Source: Nostoc sp. UHCC 0870 (lineage in GTDB: Bacteria; Cyanobacteriota; Cyanobacteriia; Cyanobacteriales; Nostocaceae). From it: a stretch of 64,000 nucleotides of DNA. The stretch is from positions 3,732,001 to 3,796,000 of the forward strand of contig NZ_CP091913.1 of assembly GCF_022063185.1 (NCBI RefSeq). Direction: 5' to 3'. Every line of letters begins with the position of its first letter. Within the stretch, counting starts at the first letter, position 1. Below the pieces are notes generated by a model. That model was not told the DNA's origin. It worked only from the letters and a program-made list of their open reading frames with translations, and searched no databases. A program made the position numbers and the translations under genes. Shown in pieces: positions 48,439 to 57,351 of this stretch.

Positions 48439-49491
48439 TTACTCGGTGGAAATTTCTGCCAACAAAAGGTCAACTAAGGTTTGAGTGTTGACCAAAATTT
48501 CCTCTTTTTGGGGAGATAAATCTGCTGTCCTATATCCCTGGGCTAAAATTCGGTCTTGTGCTTGCATAATCCGTTGAGCGGCCTGCTCTTCCCCCCACTG
48601 TTGAAGCATTAAAATACACGCTCCCAGAGTGCCGAGGGGATTAGCAATACCTTTACCTGCAATATCTGGGGCTGTACCATGAATGGCTTCGTATAAGCCA
48701 AATCCATCAGCGTTCATACTCGCTGATCCTAATAAGCCGATAGAGCCAACTAATGCACCGCCAATATCGCTGAGAATATCTCCAAACAGATTCCCTGCCA
48801 AAATCACATCAAACCTCTGGGGATTCAACACCATTTGCATGGCTAAGTTATCCACCAGCATTGGTTCAACGACAATACCAGGAAATTCTGTGGCTTCTTC
48901 TTGCACTAAACGAGTCCAGGGTAAATGAGGCAAAGCGTTTTCTTTGTGGGCTACAGTTAGTAATCCTCGCCGCTTTTGGGCTTGCTGTAAGGCTTTGCGA
49001 GCAATCCGCCGCATCTGGTGATCGTAATAGAGCATGGTATGGTAGCCGTAAGCTCCTTGGTCATCAGAAGAGCGTCCAGATGGGCCAAAATAAATGCCAC
49101 TGACTAGTTCTCGAACGATCAACATATCGAGTCCTTGAACTTTCTCAGGTCGCAGACTAGATTTATGCAGCAAACTGTTGACAATCCGAATCGGGCGTAG
49201 ATTGCAAAAAAAGTCAAAGTGTTTTCGCAGTTCTAGTAGTCCACCTTGGTTAACCGCACCAAATATAATCCCATCTGCGCGATCGCACAGTTGGGCGGTG
49301 GCTGAAGGAAAGTAGCTACCAAATTGCTCAAACGCAGTTGCGCCGAGCCAGCCATAGTCTACTTGTAAGGTAAATCCTTCCAGTTGAGCCACCTGTTGCA
49401 GAATGGTTAAAGAAGCTTGGACAACTTCTGGCCCGATCCCTTCGCCAGGTATAGCGACTATCCTATAGTATGGCTTATTTAAAGACTCCAT
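48439..49491 (-). CDS. hphB: HphB: 3-isopropylmalate dehydrogenase-like enzyme
   Basis: From the ATG at 49489-49491 the protein is about 350 residues: YYRIVAIPGEGIGPEVVQASL, GAVNQGGLLELRKHFDFFCNLRPI, the metal-binding block ILAGNLFGDILSDIGGALVGS and the NAD-binding loop IHGTAPDIAGKGIANPLGTL. It should oxidise and decarboxylate the 3-benzylmalate-type intermediate to a 2-oxo acid, which a transaminase then converts to homophenylalanine/homotyrosine. Its first codons overlap the 3' end of an hphA remnant, evidence that an intact hphA once preceded it. Promoter must lie in the remnant or in the patatin gene. Confidence 0.9.
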   Translation of the reverse strand: MESLNKPYYRIVAIPGEGIGPEVVQASLTILQQVAQLEGFTLQVDYGWLGATAFEQFGSYFPSATAQLCDRADGIIFGAVNQGGLLELRKHFDFFCNLRPIRIVNSLLHKSSLRPEKVQGLDMLIVRELVSGIYFGPSGRSSDDQGAYGYHTMLYYDHQMRRIARKALQQAQKRRGLLTVAHKENALPHLPWTRLVQEEATEFPGIVVEPMLVDNLAMQMVLNPQRFDVILAGNLFGDILSDIGGALVGSIGLLGSASMNADGFGLYEAIHGTAPDIAGKGIANPLGTLGACILMLQQWGEEQAAQRIMQAQDRILAQGYRTADLSPQKEEILVNTQTLVDLLLAEISTE

Positions 49492-49561
49492 TTTTCCATA
49501 ACTCAAACAATTCCTTGGGATAGAGAACTCCTACAGTATCACAGAGTAAGAAGTATCCCAT
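49475..49561 (-). pseudogene. hphA remnant with large internal deletion
   Basis: Hand translation of this 29-codon frame gives GYFLLCDTVGVLYPKE followed by LFELWKNGVFK and a stop. The first block matches HphA around its HFLLCDTVGVLTPEKS segment (near residue 185) and the last block matches the extreme C-terminus of HphA (VLELWEDGIFK, stop). Nearly 190 residues between them, and everything before, are gone. The stop codon lies inside the first codons of hphB, as in a tightly packed original hphA-hphB operon. It starts nine bases after the patatin gene stop codon. It is too short to work as an enzyme. Confidence 0.8.
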
Positions 49562-49569
49562 CTTCAGAT

Positions 49570-51774
49570 TTAGTTTGATAACAAACTACACAACTCATCG
49601 ATTTCTTGACTTTTTTCTTGAATCAGTATATTGCCTAAAGTTTGTAACTGCCGCAGATTGTCTGGCTTGGCATTATCGATTGCTTCCAGTTCACTTTTTA
49701 AGAATGTTTGAAACCGATAATAAGAGTTTTTATTACCTTTGTTACTAGCCTCAAACAAACGTTCTAATTCTCCAGCTACTGCTTCACTTCCACCGTCAAG
49801 CACAATATTTAATAGTGGTTTTGCCCATTGCAATAGTCCCCACCTTTTAACTTCTTCATAAGAGTAGACACTCGTTAAAGAACCCGTCCCCAAGGATACT
49901 AATAGGATATCCTCTGTCTGAAGGGCTGGTTGATTTTCTTGTCTACTCATTTGCGCCTCTAAAATAGCCAAATTAGCCGGATTGTTCGCGACTAATCCGC
50001 CATCGACTAATGTATAAAAGCCGTTGGTGTTATGGGAACTCGCAACGCGATAGGGAGCAAAATAAGTTGGAGTTGCGCTAGTCGCTAAGGCTGCATCTGT
50101 AAGAGTAAAACCTGAACATAACTTGCGAAAATTTTTCGATTCTATTTGTTGTTTTTCTAGTTTGTTAGTAAAGAATATTGGAATTCGCTGCTCAATATCA
50201 TAGCTCGTCACGAAAACTTCTTTGAGATTATTTTCTAACGGACTATCACCAAAATATTGCCTGATAATTTCTTCTCTCCCCTCTGAAGAATATTTTGGTT
50301 GGATAAATATATCCTCTATCTGACCAAATACTTGTTCCCAGAATGGCTCGTAAAATATCTCAGCCCCATACTCTAGATATATTTGCAGTAGTTCTTCGGC
50401 ACTGTATTGGGCGACGGGCGGACTATCAGATGCCTCCATATCTAATCGCGGTTTAGTTAATCCTAGTGCGAGAATTCCGCCGCTTGAAGTCCCTGCGATT
50501 AAATCGAACATACTAAAAATCTGTTTTTGTGTCCGCTTTTCAATTTCAGCCAGGATCATTGACGGGATAATACCTCGAATACCGCCTCCATCAATGGCAA
50601 GTATTTTATATTTGGGATTGGCTTGAGTATTCATATTGTTTGGCGATCGCTCCTGAGTTAATGTTTGCTGTGGGATATCGTCCTGAGTTTGGGCTGTTTC
50701 GGCTTTTTCTTCTTTTGGCTGGGTAGTTTGTATGTTCGCAGATTTGTTGCTCTGTCTTTTTGTCCCTTTTTTTTCCTTTGGGTTCACAGTTTTCACCTCT
50801 TCTTCTGGCAGAGATACCACGGGAAGGGGGTTTTTCAGTCCTTCGTTGAGGTTTCCCTCATCGCTCTTAGCATCTGGCTGACTTACCTGCGCCGGGATGT
50901 CAGTTTCTTCAATTTGAGAAACCTCAACAGAAACTTGCTGCAACTCAGTTTCACCGATCGCAGTTACTTCAACCAATTGGCTTTCTTCCTCCAGCACTAG
51001 AGTTTCCACAGGGGTTACTTCTTCGGAAATACTTGCTGTTTGGTCTTGTCTGTCGCTCTCGTTCGATGATTGTGTCATTCCAAATGGAAGTTGTACGACA
51101 TCCCAATGAGGATTACCGCGCAAGTTTCCATCATGGCCATTTCCAGTCTCGTCTTTTACTCTTGTTCCTTCTCCTTCGTTTAATTTCCAATAAGCTACTA
51201 ATCCTGGTTCGTTCCCAACTAGAGGCTGATCTCGATGCTGTTGGATTTCTTCAGGGGGACAGGGGTAATTCCAGACGCTAATGTGAGCTAATTGGCCTGT
51301 AAAATATACTTTGTTATGTAAAGTCGCACCCAGAGTCAAATGACTAGTAGCTTTGTTTAAAGAGTCGCCTTTAAAAGAGTCAAAGAACTCATGCTCATCC
51401 AGATATATAGACAGTTGACCTTTATTAAAAACAATGGCAAAGAAGTGCCATTGTCCAACAGTTAATTCTCCATTACCAAAGGATTTAATCACCCTTTGGA
51501 AATTGTCATCAATATATACATCTAGGTTGCCTGATTCATTGATGCCGAACTCAAAATTATCACTATATCGATCTGACGAACGAGCCAAAAAAACATTGCG
51601 CGTTCCGTATGTAGTAGCTTTATTTGTTAGCTGATGAGGATTCAGCCATCCAGAAATGGTAAAGGCTGAACTCCCTTGAGCCAACACACCACCCAAATCA
51701 TTTTTACCCAAATCTATGTAATCATACTGTCCGTCAAATGTCAAAACGGATTGGCTATATATCTGGTTTGTCAC
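49570..51774 (-). CDS. LamG-type domain plus patatin-like phospholipase
   Basis: 734 residues in three parts. Residues 10-205 form a LamG/concanavalin-like fold (LTFDGQYDYIDLG, FTISGWLNP, WHFFAIVFNKGQLSIYLD, GLVAYWKLNEGEGT). A Glu/Gln/Ser-rich linker of about 170 residues follows. Residues 385-734 are a patatin domain with the oxyanion motif DGGGIRG (near 394), nucleophile elbow GTSSGG (near 426) and the dyad Asp in DGGLVANNP (near 589). The catalytic Ser-Asp pair appears intact, so lipid acyl hydrolysis is expected. Patatin enzymes also act as membrane-degrading effectors in some defence systems, but no nucleotide-cyclase partner is nearby. No signal peptide is obvious. Confidence 0.88.
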   Translation of the reverse strand: MTNQIYSQSVLTFDGQYDYIDLGKNDLGGVLAQGSSAFTISGWLNPHQLTNKATTYGTRNVFLARSSDRYSDNFEFGINESGNLDVYIDDNFQRVIKSFGNGELTVGQWHFFAIVFNKGQLSIYLDEHEFFDSFKGDSLNKATSHLTLGATLHNKVYFTGQLAHISVWNYPCPPEEIQQHRDQPLVGNEPGLVAYWKLNEGEGTRVKDETGNGHDGNLRGNPHWDVVQLPFGMTQSSNESDRQDQTASISEEVTPVETLVLEEESQLVEVTAIGETELQQVSVEVSQIEETDIPAQVSQPDAKSDEGNLNEGLKNPLPVVSLPEEEVKTVNPKEKKGTKRQSNKSANIQTTQPKEEKAETAQTQDDIPQQTLTQERSPNNMNTQANPKYKILAIDGGGIRGIIPSMILAEIEKRTQKQIFSMFDLIAGTSSGGILALGLTKPRLDMEASDSPPVAQYSAEELLQIYLEYGAEIFYEPFWEQVFGQIEDIFIQPKYSSEGREEIIRQYFGDSPLENNLKEVFVTSYDIEQRIPIFFTNKLEKQQIESKNFRKLCSGFTLTDAALATSATPTYFAPYRVASSHNTNGFYTLVDGGLVANNPANLAILEAQMSRQENQPALQTEDILLVSLGTGSLTSVYSYEEVKRWGLLQWAKPLLNIVLDGGSEAVAGELERLFEASNKGNKNSYYRFQTFLKSELEAIDNAKPDNLRQLQTLGNILIQEKSQEIDELCSLLSN

Positions 51775-52138
51775 AAGATTTCCATCTCCAAATAAGATAA
51801 TTACATCAATACCTTGGCCAAAAAAAGAGATCGTCTAACTTTTACCGAAGCAGCCGAAAACACCAGCGTACTTGATTACAGGGAATTATCAAAATACTTT
51901 GCAGAGAACACTTGGTATGGCGATCGCTGAAGTTTTCAGAGATTGGCTCAACATAAAAACTATACTCTTTACCGTCCTGTAGGGAAGGTACAATGTCTAC
52001 ATTTTAGGTAGCAATACAGTTTTTTGGGTGGTTAATTACCCTTACACTTTGGTAACTATACCATACTTATACTGAGGGATAAGCACTAAAGCACTGACTT
52101 TAAACCCAGGACTTATGCAAGTGTCACAATCGATGGTT
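51775..52138. other. intergenic region upstream of the patatin gene
   Basis: Non-coding 364 bp between metK and the patatin gene. It holds one HIP1 site and a short segment (AGGACTTATGCAAGTGTCACA, about 52110-52130) of the type found at ends of cyanobacterial dispersed repeats. It must contain the promoter of the patatin gene, but no convincing box was seen. Confidence 0.55.
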
Positions 52139-52197
52139 GGTGCGTGACGCTATCAGTCTCATGACTACGTTCAAATACTTTCGCAGCGTCACACACC
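52139..52197. repeat. inverted repeat immediately downstream of metK
   Basis: GGTGCGTGACGCT at 52139-52151 and AGCGTCACACACC at 52185-52197 form 13-bp inverted arms with one mismatch around a 33-base spacer. The second arm abuts the metK stop codon. It looks like a dispersed palindromic repeat of the TGGTGCGTGACGC type common in Nostoc and could terminate metK. Confidence 0.7.
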
Positions 52198-53385
52198 CTA
52201 CTTAAAAAAACTGACTTTATCTATTTTCTCCCACGGCAAATCTAGATCATCTCTACCGACATGACCATAAGCAGCCAGCTTTCTATAAAATCCGCCTTTC
52301 ATCAATGAAGGTAAATGTCTTAAATTAAACTCTTTGAGAATACCTGCTAGGCGAAAATCAAAATGTTTTTCTAACAAAATTGTAATTTCATCATCAGATA
52401 TTTTACCTGTGCCAAAAGTTTCTACTTGGATACTCACAGGACGAGATAGACCTATAGAATAACTGAGTTGCACTTCACATTCATCTGCTAGGTTAGCAGC
52501 GACAACATTTTTAGCAGCATAACGAGCAGCATAAGCACCAACTCGATCTATTCTAATAGGGTCTTTACCACTTAAAGCTGAACCGCTATGTTTAGAATAT
52601 TCGCCATAGGTATCTATAGCGTTTTTTCTGCCTGTTAAACCAGAATGCACCGCAGGCCCCCCAACAATAAACGGGCCATCAGGATTGATAAATATTCTAG
52701 TTTCTGCATCCGGTTTAATTTCTTCATGTTCAAACACCGGAAAAATTACAGTTTCTCTAATATCATCCTGCAATTTTTTTAGCTCAGGTTTTTTGCGTTT
52801 ATTTTGACTAGCAACAATTGTAATACTATGGATTCTATAGGGACGACGATTTTTATATTCAATTCCAACTTGAGTTTTACCATCAGGAGTTAGATAATCT
52901 AGGATATTTTTATTTCTAACTTCACTCATTTTTCTAGCTAGTTTATGTGCTAACCATATGGGTAAGGGCATGAGCGTTGGTGTTTGCTTGCAAGCAAAAC
53001 CAAATACTGTCGCTTGGTTAGTTACCGTAATTTTTTCTATCTCTTCATCAGATAATTTTTGCTCATCAAATAAGTGATATTGATTAGGAGGTAATTCTGT
53101 AAGACTAGTTAAAACACTACAAGTTTTACCATTAAATTGTTTGTGGTTATAACCAACCTGATCAATAACTTGTCTGGCTATATTGGTAAAATCTACGTTG
53201 GTATTTGGTTCAAATCTGGCAGCCAAAAAAACAATACCCGTAGCAACAGCGCATTCTGTAATGACTCTGGCGTAGGGGTCTTGTTGTAAAAAACGATCGA
53301 CGATCGCATCACTAATTTGATCACAAAGTTTATCAGGATGTCCCTCTGTCACCGATTCTGATGTAAACATAAAGTCTTTTTTCAT
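52198..53385 (-). CDS. metK: divergent S-adenosylmethionine synthetase homologue
   Basis: 395 residues aligning with MetK throughout: [66 protein letters not shown] and a C-terminal [17 protein letters not shown]. Two usually invariant acidic sites differ. The GAGDQG block (D118 in E. coli) reads VTNQAT here, with Asn123, and the GGPMGDxG block (D238) reads GGPAVHSG, with His247. The residues matching D271 and the first GHPDK block are kept. It may be a second, specialised or inactive copy rather than the main cellular enzyme. Standard function would be ATP plus methionine to SAM. Confidence 0.82.
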   Translation of the reverse strand: MKKDFMFTSESVTEGHPDKLCDQISDAIVDRFLQQDPYARVITECAVATGIVFLAARFEPNTNVDFTNIARQVIDQVGYNHKQFNGKTCSVLTSLTELPPNQYHLFDEQKLSDEEIEKITVTNQATVFGFACKQTPTLMPLPIWLAHKLARKMSEVRNKNILDYLTPDGKTQVGIEYKNRRPYRIHSITIVASQNKRKKPELKKLQDDIRETVIFPVFEHEEIKPDAETRIFINPDGPFIVGGPAVHSGLTGRKNAIDTYGEYSKHSGSALSGKDPIRIDRVGAYAARYAAKNVVAANLADECEVQLSYSIGLSRPVSIQVETFGTGKISDDEITILLEKHFDFRLAGILKEFNLRHLPSLMKGGFYRKLAAYGHVGRDDLDLPWEKIDKVSFFK

Positions 53386-53404
53386 AATTTACCTACTTTT
53401 GGGT

Positions 53405-53489
53405 ACTGGGGATTGGGGATTGGGGACTGGGGACTGGGGACTGGGGACTGGGGACTGGGGACTGGGGATTGGGGATTGGGGACTGGGGT
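53405..53489. repeat. STRR, heptamer GGGGACT/GGGGATT
   Basis: About twelve tandem heptamers upstream of metK, directly followed by a second, different array. The block starts 20 bp before the metK start codon and so occupies its 5' untranslated region. Confidence 0.95.
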
Positions 53490-53500
53490 AAAATCTCCTG

Positions 53501-53593
53501 TGTAACCTATCACCTGTAACCTGTAACCTGTCACCTGTAACCTATCACCTGTAACCTGTAACCTGTCACCTGTAACCTGTCACCTGTCACCTA
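53501..53593. repeat. STRR, heptamer TGTAACC/TGTCACC
   Basis: About thirteen heptamers of TGTAACC, TATCACC and TGTCACC, ordered in a higher-order pattern. Its end overlaps the 3' end of the P-type ATPase gene: that gene's last codons (GDR) and TGA stop are read from the repeat on the minus strand. Confidence 0.95.
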
Positions 53594-56558
53594 TGCCTTT
53601 TGTTCCTTCATTTACCAACAAAGGCAGTACAGCACTAGCACCAATGACAGCACCATCCACAAGATTAATTGGGGTAATTTTCAACAGATTTCTGAGTGGG
53701 GGAATGGCGATCGCTAAAATTTGAATGCCAAAAGAACCTATAATGGCAGCATTTAAGTAAGAATTATTCGGGAGTTTTTCTTTACTAAAAATGCTGTGGG
53801 TTTCGGAACGGCTGCTAATTGTATGTAGCAGTTGGGCTGATGTCAGACTCATAAAGGCAATGGTGCTAGCTTGGGGAGTCATCCCATATCTGACGAGGCT
53901 GTAACCATAGGCGGCGAGGGTACTAGCAGAGATGACTGCTGACTCAAAAGTAATTCTGCCAAAATCAGATTTTTTGATGATTGGTTCTTCTGGATTGCGG
54001 GGTGGTTGGCTTAAGACTTCCGGTTCTGGTGCTTCCAAAGCTAGGGATAAACCAGGAAAAATATCTGTGACTAAATTTAGCCATAATAGTTGAATCGCAT
54101 TCAAGGGTTCACCAATCCCCACGGCTGTAGCGGTAGTCATGACCATGATTTCGCTGAGGTTTGTAGACAGGAGGAAATGCACGGATTTACGAATATTGTT
54201 ATAAATCGTTCTTCCCCGACTGACGGCGATAATCATGGTTTCGAGTCGGTCATCTTCTAAGACAATATCTGCAACCTCACGGGCGACATCTGTACCACCT
54301 TTACCCATTGCAACACCAACTTGGGCAGCTTTTAAGGCGGGTGCATCGTTAATTCCATCGCCGGTCATGGCGACAACTTTACCTGCACCTTGCAAGGCTT
54401 GGACGATTTGCAGTTTGTTACTGGGACTGATGCGCGCAAATACATCTACTTTGTCGCTGAGGGCGGTTAAGGCTTCTGGGGTAAGGTTGTTGAGGTTGGT
54501 GGAGTCGAGAATTTCTAGTTGGGTGTCGCGGTTTAATTCTAATTCTTTGGCGATCGCATAGGCGGTAGGACTTTGATCACCGGTAATCATTACGGTGTCA
54601 ATTCCGGCTTGATGGAAGTCGGCAATTAAGGCTTTCGCGCCTTTTCTAATGGGGTCTGCCATACCTACCAAACCCAACCAAATCAGGTCTGATTCATGGT
54701 TATGATTGTTACCGTTGCAGTTGTGGTCTTCATCTATATGGCTGTAGGCTATGCCCAAGACTCGCAATGCTTTCCCGGCCATGCGATCGTTTTCAATTTC
54801 TATGGTTTGCCTTTCTTCGTCATCTAAAGGCACTATTTGCCCATTTTTGATCCTGCATTGGCATAGTTGTGCTACTTCGGCGGGGCTACCTTTGACAGCT
54901 ACAAATTTATTTTCATTATGAGTTTGGTGAATTGTACTCATAATATTACGGTTTTCGGAACGCAGGTTAGTTTGTAGTAGAGGATACTTTTCTCGCAGGG
55001 CGATCGCATCTACTCCCGCCGCAATGGCCATGTAAATCAGGGCGTTTTCTGTAGCTGAACCTGTAACTGCATACTCCCCATCTGCCGATTTGCTGACTTC
55101 ACTTTCGTTACATAGCACCGATACATGAATCAGCTTTAATAGTTCATCGTCGGTGTAGGGGTTAAGATTCTCCTCCCCAGTCAAAAATTCCCCATCGGAA
55201 ACTTGAATTTGTCTGGTGTTAGCGTGAATTTCCACCACGGACATTTTATTTTCGGTAATTGTCCCGGTTTTATCCATGCAAATTGTCTGCACAGAACCTA
55301 AAGCTTCGACTGCGGCCAGACTCCGCACGAGAACTTTATTTTTCCGCATATCGCGGATACCTAAAGCTAGGGTGGTAGTCGCAATTGTGGGTAGTCCTTC
55401 GGGAACAGCCGCCACTGCTAGGGATATGGATGATTTCAGCATCTGTACTAAGCCATATCCTCGTAATACTCCCATCCCAAAGACTAGTCCGCAAATACCC
55501 GTACTGATTAACACCAGTTGTCCGCCTACTTTGTCTAGTTGTTTGGCTAAGGGGGTTTCTGTGGCTTTGGCTTCGCCTACTAGCTGTTGAATTTTACCCA
55601 TTTCTGTATATGTGCCGGTCGCCACTACTACCGCCAATCCTTGACCGCCTGTGATATAAGTACCTTTGTAGGCCATGTTGAAGCGATCGCCTAATGGCAC
55701 ATCTCCATCCATCAAAGATGCCGTAGTTTTATTAACGGGGATACTCTCACCAGTCAAAGCCGACTCATCAACACTTAGATTATCTGCTGCAATCAATCGG
55801 GCATCAGCAGCTAAATAATTCCCCGGTTTGAGAATTAAAATATCTCCCCCAACTACATTTTCAATGGGTATTTCTATTGACTGACCATCTCTGACTACCC
55901 AAGCAGATGTTTGCTGATGATGTTTCAGGGAGTGAATAATTCTTTCTGACTGGCTTTCTGTAACATAACCAATCACTGCATTCAAACCTACTACGCCTAA
56001 AATTACCGCAGCATCAACCAATCCACCAGTAAAAATTGATACCCCTGCCGCTACACCCAATAAAGCCACAGGTAAAGACTGAAACTGTTCAATGATGATG
56101 CTCAAATTAGACCGCAATTCTGTTTCTGCAAGGACATTCGCCCCGTATTTACTTAAATTAATGGCAGCAGCTTGACTCGATAGTCCTGATTCCGGTGAAG
56201 TTTGGAAGGACTGGAGAACCTTATCTGTGGGGATTAAATGCCAATCATCTGTTCTTTGTTCTTTGATGCTGCTATCAGTTTTTGTGATTTTATGAGTAGG
56301 TTTTATTAATTTTGTTGTTTGACTTTTTGTGAATTTTGATATATTTTTTTCAATTAAAGCTTGAATTTGTTGATAATTATATTGCGGTGTAAAAATTACC
56401 AACAAATTACCCGTTAATGTATTAGCCTTTACTTGTAATATGACTGAGCTTTGGACTAGCGATCGCTCTAAATATGCTTTTAATTCCATTGAACCATAAA
56501 GTTCTGTGATTTTATATCTAGCTCTCCCTTTAACTTGAGTATGTATTGCTTTAATCAC
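53580..56558 (-). CDS. cation-transporting P-type ATPase (P2, Ca2+-type-like)
   Basis: 992 residues. Residues 1-90 are a small alpha/beta metal-domain-like region without a CxxC motif. The core follows: NLSVDESALTGESIPVNK (A domain), the M4 motif AVAAVPEGLPTI, phosphorylation site CMDKTGTITENKM (Asp near 428), VAMTGDGINDAPALKAAQVG (near 735) and six C-terminal helices. The PEGLP motif and cytoplasmic cation ATPase C-terminus place it with Ca2+- or Na+/K+-like P2 pumps rather than the heavy-metal type, though the N-terminal domain is unusual for P2. Substrate uncertain. The C-terminus is defined by a downstream STRR. Confidence 0.92.
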   Translation of the reverse strand: MIKAIHTQVKGRARYKITELYGSMELKAYLERSLVQSSVILQVKANTLTGNLLVIFTPQYNYQQIQALIEKNISKFTKSQTTKLIKPTHKITKTDSSIKEQRTDDWHLIPTDKVLQSFQTSPESGLSSQAAAINLSKYGANVLAETELRSNLSIIIEQFQSLPVALLGVAAGVSIFTGGLVDAAVILGVVGLNAVIGYVTESQSERIIHSLKHHQQTSAWVVRDGQSIEIPIENVVGGDILILKPGNYLAADARLIAADNLSVDESALTGESIPVNKTTASLMDGDVPLGDRFNMAYKGTYITGGQGLAVVVATGTYTEMGKIQQLVGEAKATETPLAKQLDKVGGQLVLISTGICGLVFGMGVLRGYGLVQMLKSSISLAVAAVPEGLPTIATTTLALGIRDMRKNKVLVRSLAAVEALGSVQTICMDKTGTITENKMSVVEIHANTRQIQVSDGEFLTGEENLNPYTDDELLKLIHVSVLCNESEVSKSADGEYAVTGSATENALIYMAIAAGVDAIALREKYPLLQTNLRSENRNIMSTIHQTHNENKFVAVKGSPAEVAQLCQCRIKNGQIVPLDDEERQTIEIENDRMAGKALRVLGIAYSHIDEDHNCNGNNHNHESDLIWLGLVGMADPIRKGAKALIADFHQAGIDTVMITGDQSPTAYAIAKELELNRDTQLEILDSTNLNNLTPEALTALSDKVDVFARISPSNKLQIVQALQGAGKVVAMTGDGINDAPALKAAQVGVAMGKGGTDVAREVADIVLEDDRLETMIIAVSRGRTIYNNIRKSVHFLLSTNLSEIMVMTTATAVGIGEPLNAIQLLWLNLVTDIFPGLSLALEAPEPEVLSQPPRNPEEPIIKKSDFGRITFESAVISASTLAAYGYSLVRYGMTPQASTIAFMSLTSAQLLHTISSRSETHSIFSKEKLPNNSYLNAAIIGSFGIQILAIAIPPLRNLLKITPINLVDGAVIGASAVLPLLVNEGTKGIGDR

Positions 56559-56618
56559 AACAACCTTGACCCCTTGAATATCTAAAAAGTTTCTTTTATA
56601 CGTATATATTTATTAAAT

Positions 56619-56731
56619 AGACCTCTTGCAAAAGTCCGAAAATCAGATGTGTCATTCTGAATGAAATGTATAATCTTTGAGATGTTTCGCTTCGCTCAAC
56701 ATGACAGCTTAAGCATTTATACAAGAGGTCT
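56619..56731. mobile_element. 113-bp MITE, copy 2
   Basis: Same length and inverted ends as the element at 16034-16146, matching it at 110 of 113 positions, and flanked by the direct repeat AAT (56616-56618 and 56732-56734). One of the three differences lies in the right terminal repeat (ACAAGAGGTCT instead of GCAAGAGGTCT). It lies 60 bp upstream of the P-type ATPase start. Confidence 0.88.
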
Positions 56732-56767
56732 AATAATCATAGTGTGACTAAGTTTATAATTTGACAT

Positions 56768-57070
56768 CTCCTCCGACTGGAAGTCAGGAGGATTCTAAAC
56801 TGATGTTGCTACGGGGTCTGAAAGACCCTCTCCGCAACGTTTACTAATTGATTGTTAAATAACTCAATTAGCTTTGGCACTGTCAAAATGCCCTACCCAC
56901 CTCGACTAGATTAAATCTAGTTGTATGGCTACTTGAATGTTAGGTGAAATGCGTGAATACGTTTTTGTTACGGAGTTTTTCATCCTATATTCACGCTATT
57001 TGATTTTATCATGTTGTCTAATTTATTAGACAATTAGCTTTCATCCCCCGGCTAGAAGCCGGAGGTTCTC
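56768..57070. mobile_element. IS200/IS605-derived non-autonomous remnant (candidate)
   Basis: The left side has an imperfect hairpin (CTCCTCCGACT, GGA, AGTCAGGAG) and the right side another (CCCCCGGCT, AGA, AGCCGGAGG followed by TTCTCAG). Subterminal hairpins of this kind, with these flanking motifs (TTTGACAT before the first, GGTTCTC after the second), are characteristic of left and right ends of IS200/IS605 elements in cyanobacteria. The 250 bp between them encode no TnpA or TnpB. Exact ends are not set, because this family makes no target duplication. Confidence 0.6.
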
Positions 57071-57308
57071 AGCATAAGTACGATAGTTATTAATGTTGTT
57101 AAGAGTTTCAAACTTTTATTTACACACCATCCATGATTCTCCCTACATCTGCATACGACTAGGAAAACATGGCTTCACATAAAAGCTTAATTAAAACAAT
57201 TACTAGTGCCATCAGCCGAAAGTGACAGAAAGGTTTTATGAATAGTTGCAAAACTATAGTAGTTCAGCTATCCATTACCTGCATCTTCCTTTACTTCCAG
57301 CGATCTCA

Positions 57309-57351
57309 TAGCCCTCCTTGCGTGCGGGGAGGGGGTTGGGGGTGGGGTTCT
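57309..57351. repeat. G-rich dispersed repeat
   Basis: A segment running from TAGCCCTCCTTG through GGGGAGGGGGTTGGGGG to GGGGTTCTT, a form common in intergenic DNA of Nostocales. Its G-runs could form a hairpin with the CCCTCC arm. No other copy is in this window. Confidence 0.6.

Noticed and set aside
51970..52020. NtcA-like site (GTA...TAC) upstream of the patatin gene
   Set aside because: The spacing between the half sites is seven bases rather than eight and no matching -10 box was found.
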